A DNA stretch of 40,079 nt from Oscillospiraceae bacterium (GCA_015065295.1 SVQN01000020.1:1-40079); one strand, 5' to 3'. Counted from the stretch's first letter, positions 23,760 to 31,774 are shown. Notes: generated by a model from the letters alone, not told the origin. Numbers and translations: made by a program.

Positions 23760-23788
23760 ATTATACTGCGAAAATGTAAAATTGTCAA
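23760..23788 (-). promoter_or_regulatory. Promoter of the secreted protein at 21731-23710
   Basis: Minus strand TTGACA (23783-23788), 17-bp spacer, TATAAT (23760-23765). Confidence 0.93.
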
Positions 23789-23831
23789 TAATTTTCTGGA
23801 ATTTGCAAAAAAACCTGACAATCCATTTATT

Positions 23832-23934
23832 CAAAAAGGTTTTTGGAAGGGGTTCGGACGAGATTCGCGGAGACTACTTTGTAGCCCCCGCGAACTCGAA
23901 ACCTTTTTCCTTAAAAAAAGGTTTCCCCGAGAAA
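23832..23934. repeat. Palindromic intergenic repeat with large inserted hairpin
   Basis: Reverse-orientation copy: tail AAAAAGGTTTTTGGAAGGGGTT, then an insert of about 42 bases forming its own stem (CGAGATTCGCGG with CCGCGAACTCG, one bulge), then ACCTTTTTCC...GGTTTCCCCGAG. The insert lies at the tail/hairpin junction and replaces part of one arm, as in the 5263-5345 copy. Confidence 0.8.
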
Positions 23935-23951
23935 ATTTAATTCAGCTTAAC

Positions 23952-25460
23952 TCAGCCGCCCTGTTCCATGGCCATGAGTTCCTTGATGTTTTCGTTGTAC
24001 TTGGAGAGAACCTTGTTTGCGGCCTTGCTGCTCTTTTCGTACATGGAGGTAACGTCGGAGGAGTAAGCGCGGAGGAGGTTCATGATGCCTTCGTTGTAGC
24101 CGCCGATTTCGAAGTACCAGCCGAAGTCGTAGGTACGGGTAGCGAAGATCAGGTCGAGCATTGCGGAGGATTCTTCGTCACGGGAGGTCTTGCCCTTCAG
24201 AGTCTGGTCGTAGTAAGCGGGAGTGAGGGTGTAGAGGGATTCGTAAGCGAGAGCCTGGGTGAGATAACCGGTACGAGCGAAGCCTTCATCGCCGTAAGCG
24301 TTTCTCGGGATGCAGTAGAACGCGCCGGACCAGGATGCGATGGAGTTGTAGTAACGATCCTGATTTTCATCGTACAGCGGGAGCGGGAGGATACCGAAGT
24401 CGTCGTCCATTTCACGCATTGCAACTGCGCCGCCGAGGTTGGACATATAGAAGAGTGCGCGGCCTTCCTTGAACGCGATGGAACCCCAGTCTGCGTCATA
24501 ACCGTTTCTCTGGTATGCACAGGTGGTGTCGAGGTTGTAAGCGTACTGGGTGAACTTGTTGAACGCGTCAACGAACTTTTCGCTGTAGAGAACGAGTTCG
24601 AGTTCCGCAGTATCCGGATTGATGGTGCAGCACTTGATACCGGAGGCGTTGACGATACCCATCATGATGTCGTCCCAGATGTAGATACCGTATTCGTCTT
24701 CCTTGTCGTTGACATGGTTGCCGTCGTTGTCGGTATCTGCGCCGTATGCTTCTGCGAATTCACGGAAATTGTCGATGGTCCAGGTCATGTTATCGACCAT
24801 TTCGTAGAAGTTGGGCATATTGTAGTCGGTAGCAATGCGCTTGTTGAAGTAGATACAGTAGGTTGCACCGTTGTCGGCGAGGGAGATGTCACCGGTTGCC
24901 ATGTAGATGGAATCGCCGAACTTGAAGTCCTCGTTTGCGTACTGGTCCCACCATTCTCTGGTCAGGTCGAGGTTTTCGATGGAGTTCAGGTCGCGGATGA
25001 AGCCGGAGGTCAGCGCGTTGCACGCACTGTATGCGGAAATTTCCGCGAGGTCATAGTCGTTGGTACCGGCCTTGACGGAGTTGCCGAGCGGGGACTGACC
25101 GGCGCGGTTGTCGGCGGAAACGATGGTGGGCGTAATGGTTACGTTCGTGTTGTCGGCAACCGTGGTCATACGTTCGTACTTCGCGTCGTTGATCGGTTCG
25201 CCGGTAACTTCTTCCGCATTCCAGTCATTGGAAATAGCACTGTGAACGAAGATGTTGAAGTTATAGCCTTCGTAGTCAACTTCGCCGAGACCGGAGTCGA
25301 GACGTGCGTTGGGGTCTGCGGTTTCTTCCGCTACGGTTTCACCGTCGGCGGTGGGGGTGTTTGCGGCATCGGTGGTTTCATCGCTGGTTGTGTCGGAGCA
25401 GGCGATCATGGAGCTGCCTGCCATGAGCAGAACGAGCATGAGTGCAATTGCCTTTTTCAT
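23952..25460 (-). CDS. Extracellular solute-binding lipoprotein, paralog 3
   Basis: A 502-residue lipoprotein (signal ending MIAC, Cys21), Thr/Glu linker and two-lobed solute-binding fold. It shares AEEVTGEPINDAKYERM, DTDNDGNHVNDKEDEYG (calcium-loop-like) and DDFGILPLPLYDEN with 2305-3816 and is closest to that copy, including LKGKTSRDEESSAMLDLIF. It lies 44 bases downstream of the GH43 lipoprotein gene on the same strand, so the two are probably cotranscribed. A GH43 product (arabinose- or xylose-containing oligosaccharide) is a reasonable ligand guess. RBS AAAGGA. No transport membrane genes are adjacent. Confidence 0.87.
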   Translation of the reverse strand: MKKAIALMLVLLMAGSSMIACSDTTSDETTDAANTPTADGETVAEETADPNARLDSGLGEVDYEGYNFNIFVHSAISNDWNAEEVTGEPINDAKYERMTTVADNTNVTITPTIVSADNRAGQSPLGNSVKAGTNDYDLAEISAYSACNALTSGFIRDLNSIENLDLTREWWDQYANEDFKFGDSIYMATGDISLADNGATYCIYFNKRIATDYNMPNFYEMVDNMTWTIDNFREFAEAYGADTDNDGNHVNDKEDEYGIYIWDDIMMGIVNASGIKCCTINPDTAELELVLYSEKFVDAFNKFTQYAYNLDTTCAYQRNGYDADWGSIAFKEGRALFYMSNLGGAVAMREMDDDFGILPLPLYDENQDRYYNSIASWSGAFYCIPRNAYGDEGFARTGYLTQALAYESLYTLTPAYYDQTLKGKTSRDEESSAMLDLIFATRTYDFGWYFEIGGYNEGIMNLLRAYSSDVTSMYEKSSKAANKVLSKYNENIKELMAMEQGG

Positions 25461-25504
25461 GGGGGATTTCCTTTCGTATATAATTTTTTTGTTGGGCTGG
25501 GGAT

Positions 25505-27070
25505 TTACTTCGGGTATTCCTGCGCGGTATGGGTCGGCCCGTAGATTTCGAGGCGATCTGCCCCGGAAGCGGTCGGAACGAACCGTGCGCGGTCAATACA
25601 GATTTTTCTCGGATGTACGTTCGAGGTGGTATTGTGGACATGGTAGACGATCATCCGTTCGCTTCCGTCCGGAGAGGTCGTGAAGCAGTGATGACCGGGC
25701 CCGTTGAACGTTTCCGTCCGGCTGAGAATGGGATTGCCCGAATACCGGGTATATGTCCCGAGCGGGGAATCGGAGGTGGCGTACCCGACCGCGTAATCCG
25801 GCGATTCATAGCCTGTGCCGGAGTAGGTGAGGTAGTACACGCCGTTGTGCTTGAGGATAAACGGCCCTTCGGTGACGCTGCCGTCCACGGTTTCCCACGA
25901 TTCCTTCGGTTTCAGAATCTGGACTTCCGTTCCTTCGCGGACGGTGACAATGTCGTCCTCCAGTTCGCAGCCGTAGATGCCGTATTCGTGACCTTCGCGC
26001 CAGCTTACATAATACAGATAAGCCTGTCCGTCGTCGTCAATGAAGACGTGTCCGTCGATGGAATTGTCGAACAGCCACGTTTTTTCGGGGATGAACGGCC
26101 CCAGCGGACTGTCCGCAACCGCAAAACCGATATGTTCATCCACGGACAGAACCATGTAGAACTTTCCGTTGTGTTCGATGACTTCGGGAGCCCAGTAGTA
26201 ACCGGAACGGTCGATGCCCCATGCCATATCGCAGCAGAGCCCTTCGTTTTTCCAGTTTACCAGATCATCGGAGGTGTAGACGTAGTAGCCGATCGGCGCG
26301 GAAGTGGAGTAGCAGTAATATTTGCCGTCGTAAAAGAGAACGCCGGGGTCTGCCGCCTGCTCGTCGCCGAAGACGGGGTTTTTGTAGGTACTGCCTTCGG
26401 GTTTCTGCGCGTCAAACGCCGTGACGGTCAGATGATCGAAGGAAACGCCGTGTCCGTTGTCCGCCACACCGATGCCGATGCCCCGGCAGGAGGTCAGGAC
26501 ATATTCGAATTCCGGCCACGGTTCCACGCCGTCCGCGTCGTCGAGGTAATACAGACGGAAGGTGTTGCCGATCCGTTCGGCGCGGAGACGGAGCGTACTG
26601 CCGCGCTTGTAATCCTCAATGGAGCGGTGCGCGATTTCCCGGAACATCATTCCGGACGCTTTGCTGCCGCCGGCCTCATAGAGATAGAGCTTCCGGTCGC
26701 GGAGCATCAGGGCGTAGCCTTCAAATCCGTCATACTCTTCGGAGGACGATGCGCGGAAGAGAAGTCCGCCGGAAGAATAAATCGTGTCGAGCGTAAGCTC
26801 CACTTCGGCGGCAAAATCGCCTTCGAGGAGGGAATCCTCGTAAAAGGCACCGGAGAAAACCTGATCGAAATTGGAGGGAGCGCACGCGGCGGCGGTGATC
26901 TTCGTTCCGTCAAAGGAATAATTCGCACCGGAAATGGAAAACGGATTTTCCACAGTTCCGATGGATTCCGCCGTGGGTTCTGCGGCCGGTTCCGGAGGGG
27001 TTCCGGCGGTGCATCCGGCAAGCAGAAGAAGGGACGTGAGCAGGACGGGGAGCAATGATTTCAGATTCAT
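25505..27070 (-). CDS. Glycoside hydrolase family 43 lipoprotein
   Basis: A 521-residue lipoprotein (LLLLAGC, Cys20), so it acts on the outer face of the membrane. Residues about 45-220 form a concanavalin/LamG-like domain (SSGGLLFRAS, LYLYEAGGS). The five-bladed GH43 domain starts YKNPVFGDEQAADPGV. The catalytic triad is visible: base Asp241 (ADPGV), Asp339 (SIDGHVF) and acid Glu401 (TEGPF). Such enzymes release arabinose or xylose from plant glycans; exact specificity is not readable. The start at 27070 is fixed by the signal peptide, but no Shine-Dalgarno sequence is seen upstream. It is first of an operon with the solute-binding protein 23952-25460. Confidence 0.93.
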   Translation of the reverse strand: MNLKSLLPVLLTSLLLLAGCTAGTPPEPAAEPTAESIGTVENPFSISGANYSFDGTKITAAACAPSNFDQVFSGAFYEDSLLEGDFAAEVELTLDTIYSSGGLLFRASSSEEYDGFEGYALMLRDRKLYLYEAGGSKASGMMFREIAHRSIEDYKRGSTLRLRAERIGNTFRLYYLDDADGVEPWPEFEYVLTSCRGIGIGVADNGHGVSFDHLTVTAFDAQKPEGSTYKNPVFGDEQAADPGVLFYDGKYYCYSTSAPIGYYVYTSDDLVNWKNEGLCCDMAWGIDRSGYYWAPEVIEHNGKFYMVLSVDEHIGFAVADSPLGPFIPEKTWLFDNSIDGHVFIDDDGQAYLYYVSWREGHEYGIYGCELEDDIVTVREGTEVQILKPKESWETVDGSVTEGPFILKHNGVYYLTYSGTGYESPDYAVGYATSDSPLGTYTRYSGNPILSRTETFNGPGHHCFTTSPDGSERMIVYHVHNTTSNVHPRKICIDRARFVPTASGADRLEIYGPTHTAQEYPK

Positions 27071-27187
27071 TTTGGATAACTAAAAAATAACTGGAAAAAG
27101 GACGATAAATGCGACATTCCGGCGGATGTCGAAAACGATAACCGCCGGATGTCAGAATTTTAAGTAGGAGTGTTTATTTGGAGTGAC

Positions 27188-28906
27188 TTATCTCTTCTTG
27201 GAGAGAGCGTAGCCTGCTGCGGAAACGAGAGCTGCAGCTGCTGCGATTACGCCGAAGTCGAAGGTCTGGGGAGCTTCTTCTACGGTTTCTTCAGCAACGG
27301 GAGCTTCTTCTCCAACTTCTTCTACGGTTTCTTCAACAACAACTTCTTCAACAACGGGAGCTTCTTCTACGACCGGAGCTTCGGGGGCAACGGGAGTTTC
27401 TTCTACAACCGGTGCTTCTTCAACTACAGGAGCTTCTTCAACAGGAACTTCAACGTCCTTGGTAGCTTCGTAGAGAGCCTTTACTTCGTCAGCGGAGAGA
27501 ATCTTGTTGTAAACGGTGAAGTCGTCGATGCAGCCTTCGTAGTCACCGTACTTCCACCAGGAGCAGAGCCAGGAACCGAGACGTACGGAGTATACGAATT
27601 CGGATTCGATCATGAGGTTAATCATCGCGGTCATGTCGGTCGCGTTGCCGTTTGCGAAGGGATGATCGGAGTAGAGTTCGCCGTCAACGTAGAGGTCGAT
27701 GTGGTCTTCGTTGTAAACAACGGAGAGGAACTGCCAGGTTTCTTCTTCGGTAGCGTTTACGCCGTTGCCGACGTCAGCCGGGTCAGTCCAGATACGGGGA
27801 GCGATACCGAGAGAGGTGTCGTTACCGTCGGTGTTGATTGCGGATTCGAGAGAAGTGGTGAGTGCGATGTAACCAACGTTGGCAATGTCAAGGGAGAAGA
27901 TCGGAGCAGTACCGTGGAGAGTATCGCTTGCATCGGTCTTGATCCACATGTTAACGGTCATACCGTTTTCCCAGTTGGTGTTTTCGAATACGTCGGTCTT
28001 GAGGAGGCCGTAGCTTGCGCCGGTCTGGCTGGTACCAACGCCGTTTACCTTAAGAACGTTGCCGCGTTCGCTGTCCTTGACGATTTCAGCGTTTACGAGT
28101 TCAACGTCGCCTGCGCCGTCCGCAAAGTCGATGGTGAGAACGGGTTCGCCTTCCGCCGGAGCTGCTGCGGGAGCTTCGGTGGCAGCTGCTGCGCCGCCGG
28201 TGATGGTGTTGGCATCGGTACGGGTAGCGTTTGCCTTGTATTCAGCTTCGGTGCCGTAGAATACCCAGACAGGGTTCTTGTATGCGAGACCGAGGTCTGC
28301 TGCGCCGTCGCCTACAGCCTTGACAGCGGCAACTGCTTCAGCGATGGATACGCCTGCAGCTTCAGCAACCATCTTTACGCACATATCGGTGTTGAACAGA
28401 CCCATCGGAATGGTTTCATATTCGATAGAGGGGCTGTCAACGTTTGCGTAAGTACCGTTTACAAGACCGGTTTCGTCGATCTGTTCGCCGGTTACAGCGT
28501 TGTTGCCGATAAATACGACTTCAGCACCTGCATTCATAGCATTTTCGGTCTTTACAGTAAAGGTAGAAGTACCGCGGATGATGAAAGCAGCCTTGCCGTC
28601 AACTTCTTCGGGGAACATTTCGGGGGTAGAACCGAGGTTGCAGAGAACGAGTTCATACCAGCCGTGGTCGATGGTCTGGTTCAGGTCGCAGTTGGGAGCG
28701 ATTTCACCGTTGAGCTTCGGAATACCGTGGTTGGATGCCGTACCGTCGGTATACCAGACGTGGTTCGCGCTCTTGTCCATCATGTTCATGTTTGCATCCC
28801 AGTATTCACCGTCAGATTCGTCATAAACGAATGTACCTGCACTGACGGCAAGTGCAGAACCGGCTGCCAAAAGGGCAGCCATAAGGGTGCTAAGAATCTT
28901 TTTCAT
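27188..28906 (-). CDS. Secreted LamG-domain surface protein with PQTFDFG tail
   Basis: A 572-residue protein with a signal peptide (MKKILSTLMAALLAAGSALA). Residues about 25-215 are an unrecognised domain. A LamG/concanavalin-like domain follows at about 245-460 (WENGMTVNMWIKTD, WQFLSVVYNEDHIDLYVDGE, YEGCIDDFTVYNKILSADEV). Then a Glu/Val/Pro linker of about 70 residues (EEAPVVEE units) and APQTFDFG, a hydrophobic span and LSKKR. Start 28906 is preceded by GGAGG at spacing 5; the ATG at 28918 overlaps that RBS. Promoter TTGACA (28997-29002), 17 bp, TACACT (28974-28979). Probably glycan-binding at the surface. It lies directly upstream of the GH43 gene on the same strand. Confidence 0.87.
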   Translation of the reverse strand: MKKILSTLMAALLAAGSALAVSAGTFVYDESDGEYWDANMNMMDKSANHVWYTDGTASNHGIPKLNGEIAPNCDLNQTIDHGWYELVLCNLGSTPEMFPEEVDGKAAFIIRGTSTFTVKTENAMNAGAEVVFIGNNAVTGEQIDETGLVNGTYANVDSPSIEYETIPMGLFNTDMCVKMVAEAAGVSIAEAVAAVKAVGDGAADLGLAYKNPVWVFYGTEAEYKANATRTDANTITGGAAAATEAPAAAPAEGEPVLTIDFADGAGDVELVNAEIVKDSERGNVLKVNGVGTSQTGASYGLLKTDVFENTNWENGMTVNMWIKTDASDTLHGTAPIFSLDIANVGYIALTTSLESAINTDGNDTSLGIAPRIWTDPADVGNGVNATEEETWQFLSVVYNEDHIDLYVDGELYSDHPFANGNATDMTAMINLMIESEFVYSVRLGSWLCSWWKYGDYEGCIDDFTVYNKILSADEVKALYEATKDVEVPVEEAPVVEEAPVVEETPVAPEAPVVEEAPVVEEVVVEETVEEVGEEAPVAEETVEEAPQTFDFGVIAAAAALVSAAGYALSKKR

Positions 28907-28973
28907 TCTGTCCTCCATAAAGGAAAAGTAAAATGGTTACAATTATAAATATTAATTATAATCGTTCAGATAC

Positions 28974-29002
28974 AGTGTATCGCAAAAAACAGGTTTTGTC
29001 AA
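28974..29002 (-). promoter_or_regulatory. Promoter of the LamG surface protein
   Basis: Minus strand TTGACA (28997-29002), 17-bp spacer, TACACT (28974-28979). A TATAAT-like element (28956-28961) lies further downstream and could be an alternative. Confidence 0.6.
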
Positions 29003-29079
29003 TAGAAAAGTCATAAAATTTACACAATTCCGATATGTAACCCTGTTAAATAATACAGTTTGTGTGAAAAATCAATCGG

Positions 29080-29109
29080 TTGACAAAGTCCCGTGATTCA
29101 TGATACAAT
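29080..29109 (+). promoter_or_regulatory. Promoter of the decarboxylase gene
   Basis: TTGACA (29080-29085), 18-bp spacer, TACAAT (29104-29109). Confidence 0.82.
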
Positions 29110-29164
29110 AGACGCGGTATTCCGGAAAGATCACCGGAAACAATTCGTGAAGGAAAAAGAAACA

Positions 29165-30568
29165 ATGAGACTGTATGATATATTGAAGCAAACTTCCGAA
29201 AACGGACGGGTTCCGTACCACATGCCGGGACACAAGCGGAATCCGGCGTTCGATTATCTCGGCGGTACCGCCGCCATCGACTTCACCGAAATTGACGGGC
29301 TGGACAATCTCCATTCGCCGGAAGGAATCCTCCGCGATACCATGGATCTTGCGAAGGAACTGTACGGCGCGAAGGAGTCGTTTCTTCTGGTCAACGGGTC
29401 AACCTGCGGGATTCTGGCGGCGGTGTATTCGGCGTGCCGCGGCGGAAAACCGATGATTGCCGTGCGGAACGCGCACAAATCGGTGTACAATGCCGCGCTG
29501 ATCTGCACAAGTCCGGTGCATTATCTGATGCCGCGCCTGTCGGAGGACGGACTGGTTCTCGATATCACACCGGCGGAAGTACAGCGTGCCATCGAAGCCT
29601 GTCCGGATGCGGCTGCCGTACTGATTACGTCCCCGACGTATGACGGGGTTATCAGCGACGTGGCGGGGATCGCGGAGGTCTGCCACGCCCACGGAATCCC
29701 GCTGATCGTGGACGCGGCACACGGCGCACATCTGGGATTTCTTGATGAACATATCGCTTCACCGGTGGAATGCGGAGCCGATCTGGTGATTATGAGCCTG
29801 CACAAAACCCTGCCGTCGCTGACCCAGACGGGACTGCTGCACGTCGCGGGCGAACTTGTCGATCCGGAAACGGTGATGCAGGCACTGACGATTTTTGAAA
29901 CGTCCAGTCCTTCCTATTTATTTATGGCGTCGATTGACGGCTGTCTGCACGAAATGAAACATCCGGAACTGTTCGCGGACTGGCGGAAACGTCTGTCGCG
30001 GCTGTACACGGAAGCACACGTCTGGAGACGCGGAGGGGTTCATCTGCATCATCCGTGGCAGAGACCGGAGGAAGTGTTTGCGTTTGACGAGAGTAAGCTG
30101 ATTCTGTCCTGCGATGGCTATGAAGGGGCGGAACTTGCGGGAATTCTGCGGAAACAGTTCGGAATCGAACCGGAAATGACGGCGCAGGGGTATGTCCTGC
30201 TCATGACCGGCGCGGGCGATACGGACGAAATGACCGACCGGCTGTGCGAAGCGATCCGGCATCTCGGAAAGCACCCGCGTCCGGCGGTTTCGCGGAAATT
30301 CAGCGCATCCCCGTACGGCGTTGTGCCGGAATCCGCAATGCTGCTGTCCGACGCGCTGACGGCGGAGGCGGAAAGTGTCCCGCTGGAAAATGCCTGCGGA
30401 CGGATTTCGGCGGAATTTGTGATGCCGTACCCGCCGGGAATCCCGCTGATCGCACCGGGGGAAAGGATTACGGAGGAGCGGATCGCCTCTGTTATGGAAG
30501 GGATCAACGTCGTGACCTCGCGCGGAGCGTTTGACGGGACGATTCATGTGGTGAAAAGGAAGAAATAA
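29165..30568 (+). CDS. PLP-dependent Orn/Lys/Arg decarboxylase
   Basis: A fold-type I decarboxylase (467 residues), of the short form without the N-terminal wing domain, like B. subtilis SpeA/YaaO. PYHMPGHKRN (residues 17-26) is the family signature. PLP binding: STCGILAA, IVDAAHGAHLG with Asp183, and the Schiff-base Lys214 in SLHKTLPSLTQT. The product is agmatine, cadaverine or putrescine; the substrate cannot be read from sequence. Start 29165 (MRLYDILKQT) has AAGGAAA upstream. Monocistronic, with its own promoter and no neighbouring polyamine genes. Confidence 0.93.
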   Translation: MRLYDILKQTSENGRVPYHMPGHKRNPAFDYLGGTAAIDFTEIDGLDNLHSPEGILRDTMDLAKELYGAKESFLLVNGSTCGILAAVYSACRGGKPMIAVRNAHKSVYNAALICTSPVHYLMPRLSEDGLVLDITPAEVQRAIEACPDAAAVLITSPTYDGVISDVAGIAEVCHAHGIPLIVDAAHGAHLGFLDEHIASPVECGADLVIMSLHKTLPSLTQTGLLHVAGELVDPETVMQALTIFETSSPSYLFMASIDGCLHEMKHPELFADWRKRLSRLYTEAHVWRRGGVHLHHPWQRPEEVFAFDESKLILSCDGYEGAELAGILRKQFGIEPEMTAQGYVLLMTGAGDTDEMTDRLCEAIRHLGKHPRPAVSRKFSASPYGVVPESAMLLSDALTAEAESVPLENACGRISAEFVMPYPPGIPLIAPGERITEERIASVMEGINVVTSRGAFDGTIHVVKRKK

Positions 30569-30606
30569 CCGGAGTGCAGAATGTATTTTAAATTTTTTCA
30601 AAGGGG

Positions 30607-30635
30607 TTGACATTTTCGATAAAATCGCATATAAT
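30607..30635 (+). promoter_or_regulatory. Promoter of the structured RNA
   Basis: TTGACA (30607-30612), 17-bp spacer, TATAAT (30630-30635). Transcription should start near 30642, at the first base of the folded RNA. Confidence 0.95.
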
Positions 30636-30641
30636 ATAAGT

Positions 30642-30739
30642 GCAGGCAGAAATGCGCTGTATACTCGCGGTAACGAATTAACGTTTAAGCGATATGTAAT
30701 ATCGCCGTCCGCGAGGTCGCCGTAAGGCGATTTTTTTTT
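30642..30739 (+). ncRNA. Structured RNA upstream of DUF3800, with own terminator
   Basis: About 98 nt. P1 is CAG/CTG plus GCA/TGC with a GAAA tetraloop and one bulged G (30643-30659). P2 is CTCGCGG (30664-30670) with CCGCGAG (30709-30715). It encloses P3, AACG/CGTT (30672-30675, 30682-30685), and P4, GCGATAT/ATATCGC (30689-30695, 30699-30705), making a three-way junction. A terminator follows at once: TCGCC-GTAA-GGCGA plus nine T (30717-30739). The RNA ends 22 bases before the DUF3800 start. I recall that several unrelated RNA motifs have been described next to DUF3800 genes; whether this is one of them is not testable here. It is either a cis-regulator or a separate small RNA partner. Confidence 0.75.
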
Positions 30740-30761
30740 GATTTTTTTGGAGACATTTAGA

Positions 30762-31457
30762 ATGGATTTGTACATATATTCGGATGAATCCGGAGTTTTT
30801 GACCGGGAACACAATGATTTCTATGTTTTCGGCGGTGTGATTTTTCTCGGAAAAGAAGAACGTGATATCGCATCGCGCAAGTATATCGCTGCGGAAAATG
30901 TTGCGCGTGCGGCAGAAAATCTATCGCAGGAACAGGAAGTAAAAGCGGCGGTGGTCAGTAATGCGGTGAAAGGGAAGCTGTATCGTTCGCTGAACGCCTA
31001 TCATAAATTCGGGGTTGTCGTTCATCAGAAAAAAGTACTGGATCGCATTTATCTGTCCAAAAAAGACAAGCAGCGGTTTCTGGATTATGTATACAAAATG
31101 GGTGTCAAAGCGAAATTCCAGCAGATGATTCATAATGGGATCATTGATCCGAAGGAGATCGCGCATCTGAACTTTTATGTGGATGAACACACGACCGCGA
31201 CCAATGGAAAATATGAACTGCGGGAAAGTCTGGAACAGGAATTCAAGAGGGGAACCTTCAGCATGAACTATATGCATCATTTTCCGCCGATCTTTCCGCA
31301 GATGCAGGATGTAAAATTGGAATTCTGCAATTCGGCATCGAAGACGCTGGTTCGTGCAGCTGATATTGTGGCAAATAAAGTGTACTATCATGCGGTTACG
31401 GATTGTCTTCTTGCGATCCATGATGTGAATAATCTGAATATTCTGAATCTTCCGTAA
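30762..31457 (+). CDS. DUF3800 domain protein
   Basis: A 231-residue protein beginning MDLYIYSDESGVFDREHNDF, with the YxDESG mark of DUF3800 at residues 4-11. Later marks are LNFYVDEHTTATNG and, near the C-terminus, CNSASKTLVRAADIVANKVY, where DUF3800 members carry an AD pair. The acidic pattern (DES, DEH, AD) suggests an RNase H-like nuclease, but biochemical function is unknown to me. Start 30762 has GGAG (30749-30752) upstream. Read-through of the terminator at 30717-30739 appears to be the only way to express it from the promoter at 30607, so its level should be set by the RNA. No mobile genes flank it. Confidence 0.87.
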   Translation: MDLYIYSDESGVFDREHNDFYVFGGVIFLGKEERDIASRKYIAAENVARAAENLSQEQEVKAAVVSNAVKGKLYRSLNAYHKFGVVVHQKKVLDRIYLSKKDKQRFLDYVYKMGVKAKFQQMIHNGIIDPKEIAHLNFYVDEHTTATNGKYELRESLEQEFKRGTFSMNYMHHFPPIFPQMQDVKLEFCNSASKTLVRAADIVANKVYYHAVTDCLLAIHDVNNLNILNLP

Positions 31458-31467
31458 GAAGAACCGC

Positions 31468-31494
31468 GGGGAAAAGAAAGTTTAAAAGTTCCCC
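31468..31494. repeat. Degenerate palindromic repeat
   Basis: GGGGAAAAGAAAGTTTAAAAGTTCCCC: a worn or truncated hairpin without the usual tail, just after the DUF3800 gene. Confidence 0.5.
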
Positions 31495-31513
31495 TTAAAT
31501 ATTTCCATAAACC

Positions 31514-31542
31514 TTGACAACCTCGGACGGATGCTGTATAAT
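31514..31542 (+). promoter_or_regulatory. Promoter of the SCIFF operon
   Basis: TTGACA (31514-31519), 17-bp spacer, TATAAT (31537-31542). Confidence 0.95.
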
Positions 31543-31584
31543 AAACTCGTTCGTTTCAATCACTTATCAGAAGGAGTAAACATC

Positions 31585-31731
31585 ATGAAAAGAATCCGTA
31601 CTCTCGAAACCCGTGACCTCGCTAAGAGCGTAAAGAACGGCGGCTGCGGCGAATGCCAGACCTCCTGCCAGTCTGCTTGCAAGACTTCCTGCGGTGTTGC
31701 TAACCAGAAGTGCGAAAACACCAAGAAATAA
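31585..31731 (+). CDS. scfA: SCIFF (six Cys in forty-five) ranthipeptide precursor
   Basis: A 48-residue peptide starting MKRIRTLETRDLAKSVKNGG with six cysteines at 21, 24, 28, 32, 36 and 43. The Cys-rich core (CGECQTSCQSACKTSC) is the near-invariant SCIFF core. The maturase encoded next door makes thioether crosslinks from Cys to neighbouring residues. Start 31585 has AAGGAG (31571-31576). The product is a peptide of unknown function that is nearly universal in Clostridia; a signalling role has been proposed in some species. An 11-bp hairpin (31748-31774) separates it from the maturase gene. Confidence 0.96.
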   Translation: MKRIRTLETRDLAKSVKNGGCGECQTSCQSACKTSCGVANQKCENTKK

Positions 31732-31747
31732 TTGCACATCCAAAATG

Positions 31748-31774
31748 CCGCTTGTGAGCAATCCTCGCAGGCGG
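31748..31774 (+). terminator. Intercistronic hairpin, likely attenuator between scfA and scfB
   Basis: CCGCTTGTGAG (31748-31758) pairs with CTCGCAGGCGG (31764-31774) with two G-U pairs, followed by AATTTTATTAT. The weak U-run suggests partial termination, giving more precursor peptide mRNA than maturase mRNA. This ratio effect is inferred. Confidence 0.65.

Noticed and set aside
27170..28948. 592-codon open frame opposite the LamG surface protein
   Set aside because: A product of alternating Gly/Phe/Val-type codons made by the complement of the Glu/Ala/Val repeats. The minus-strand gene has signal peptide, RBS, promoter and shared tail.
30642..30739. tRNA or known riboswitch for the structured RNA
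   Set aside because: No acceptor stem, anticodon loop or TTC-loop pattern; no match to riboswitch cores I know.
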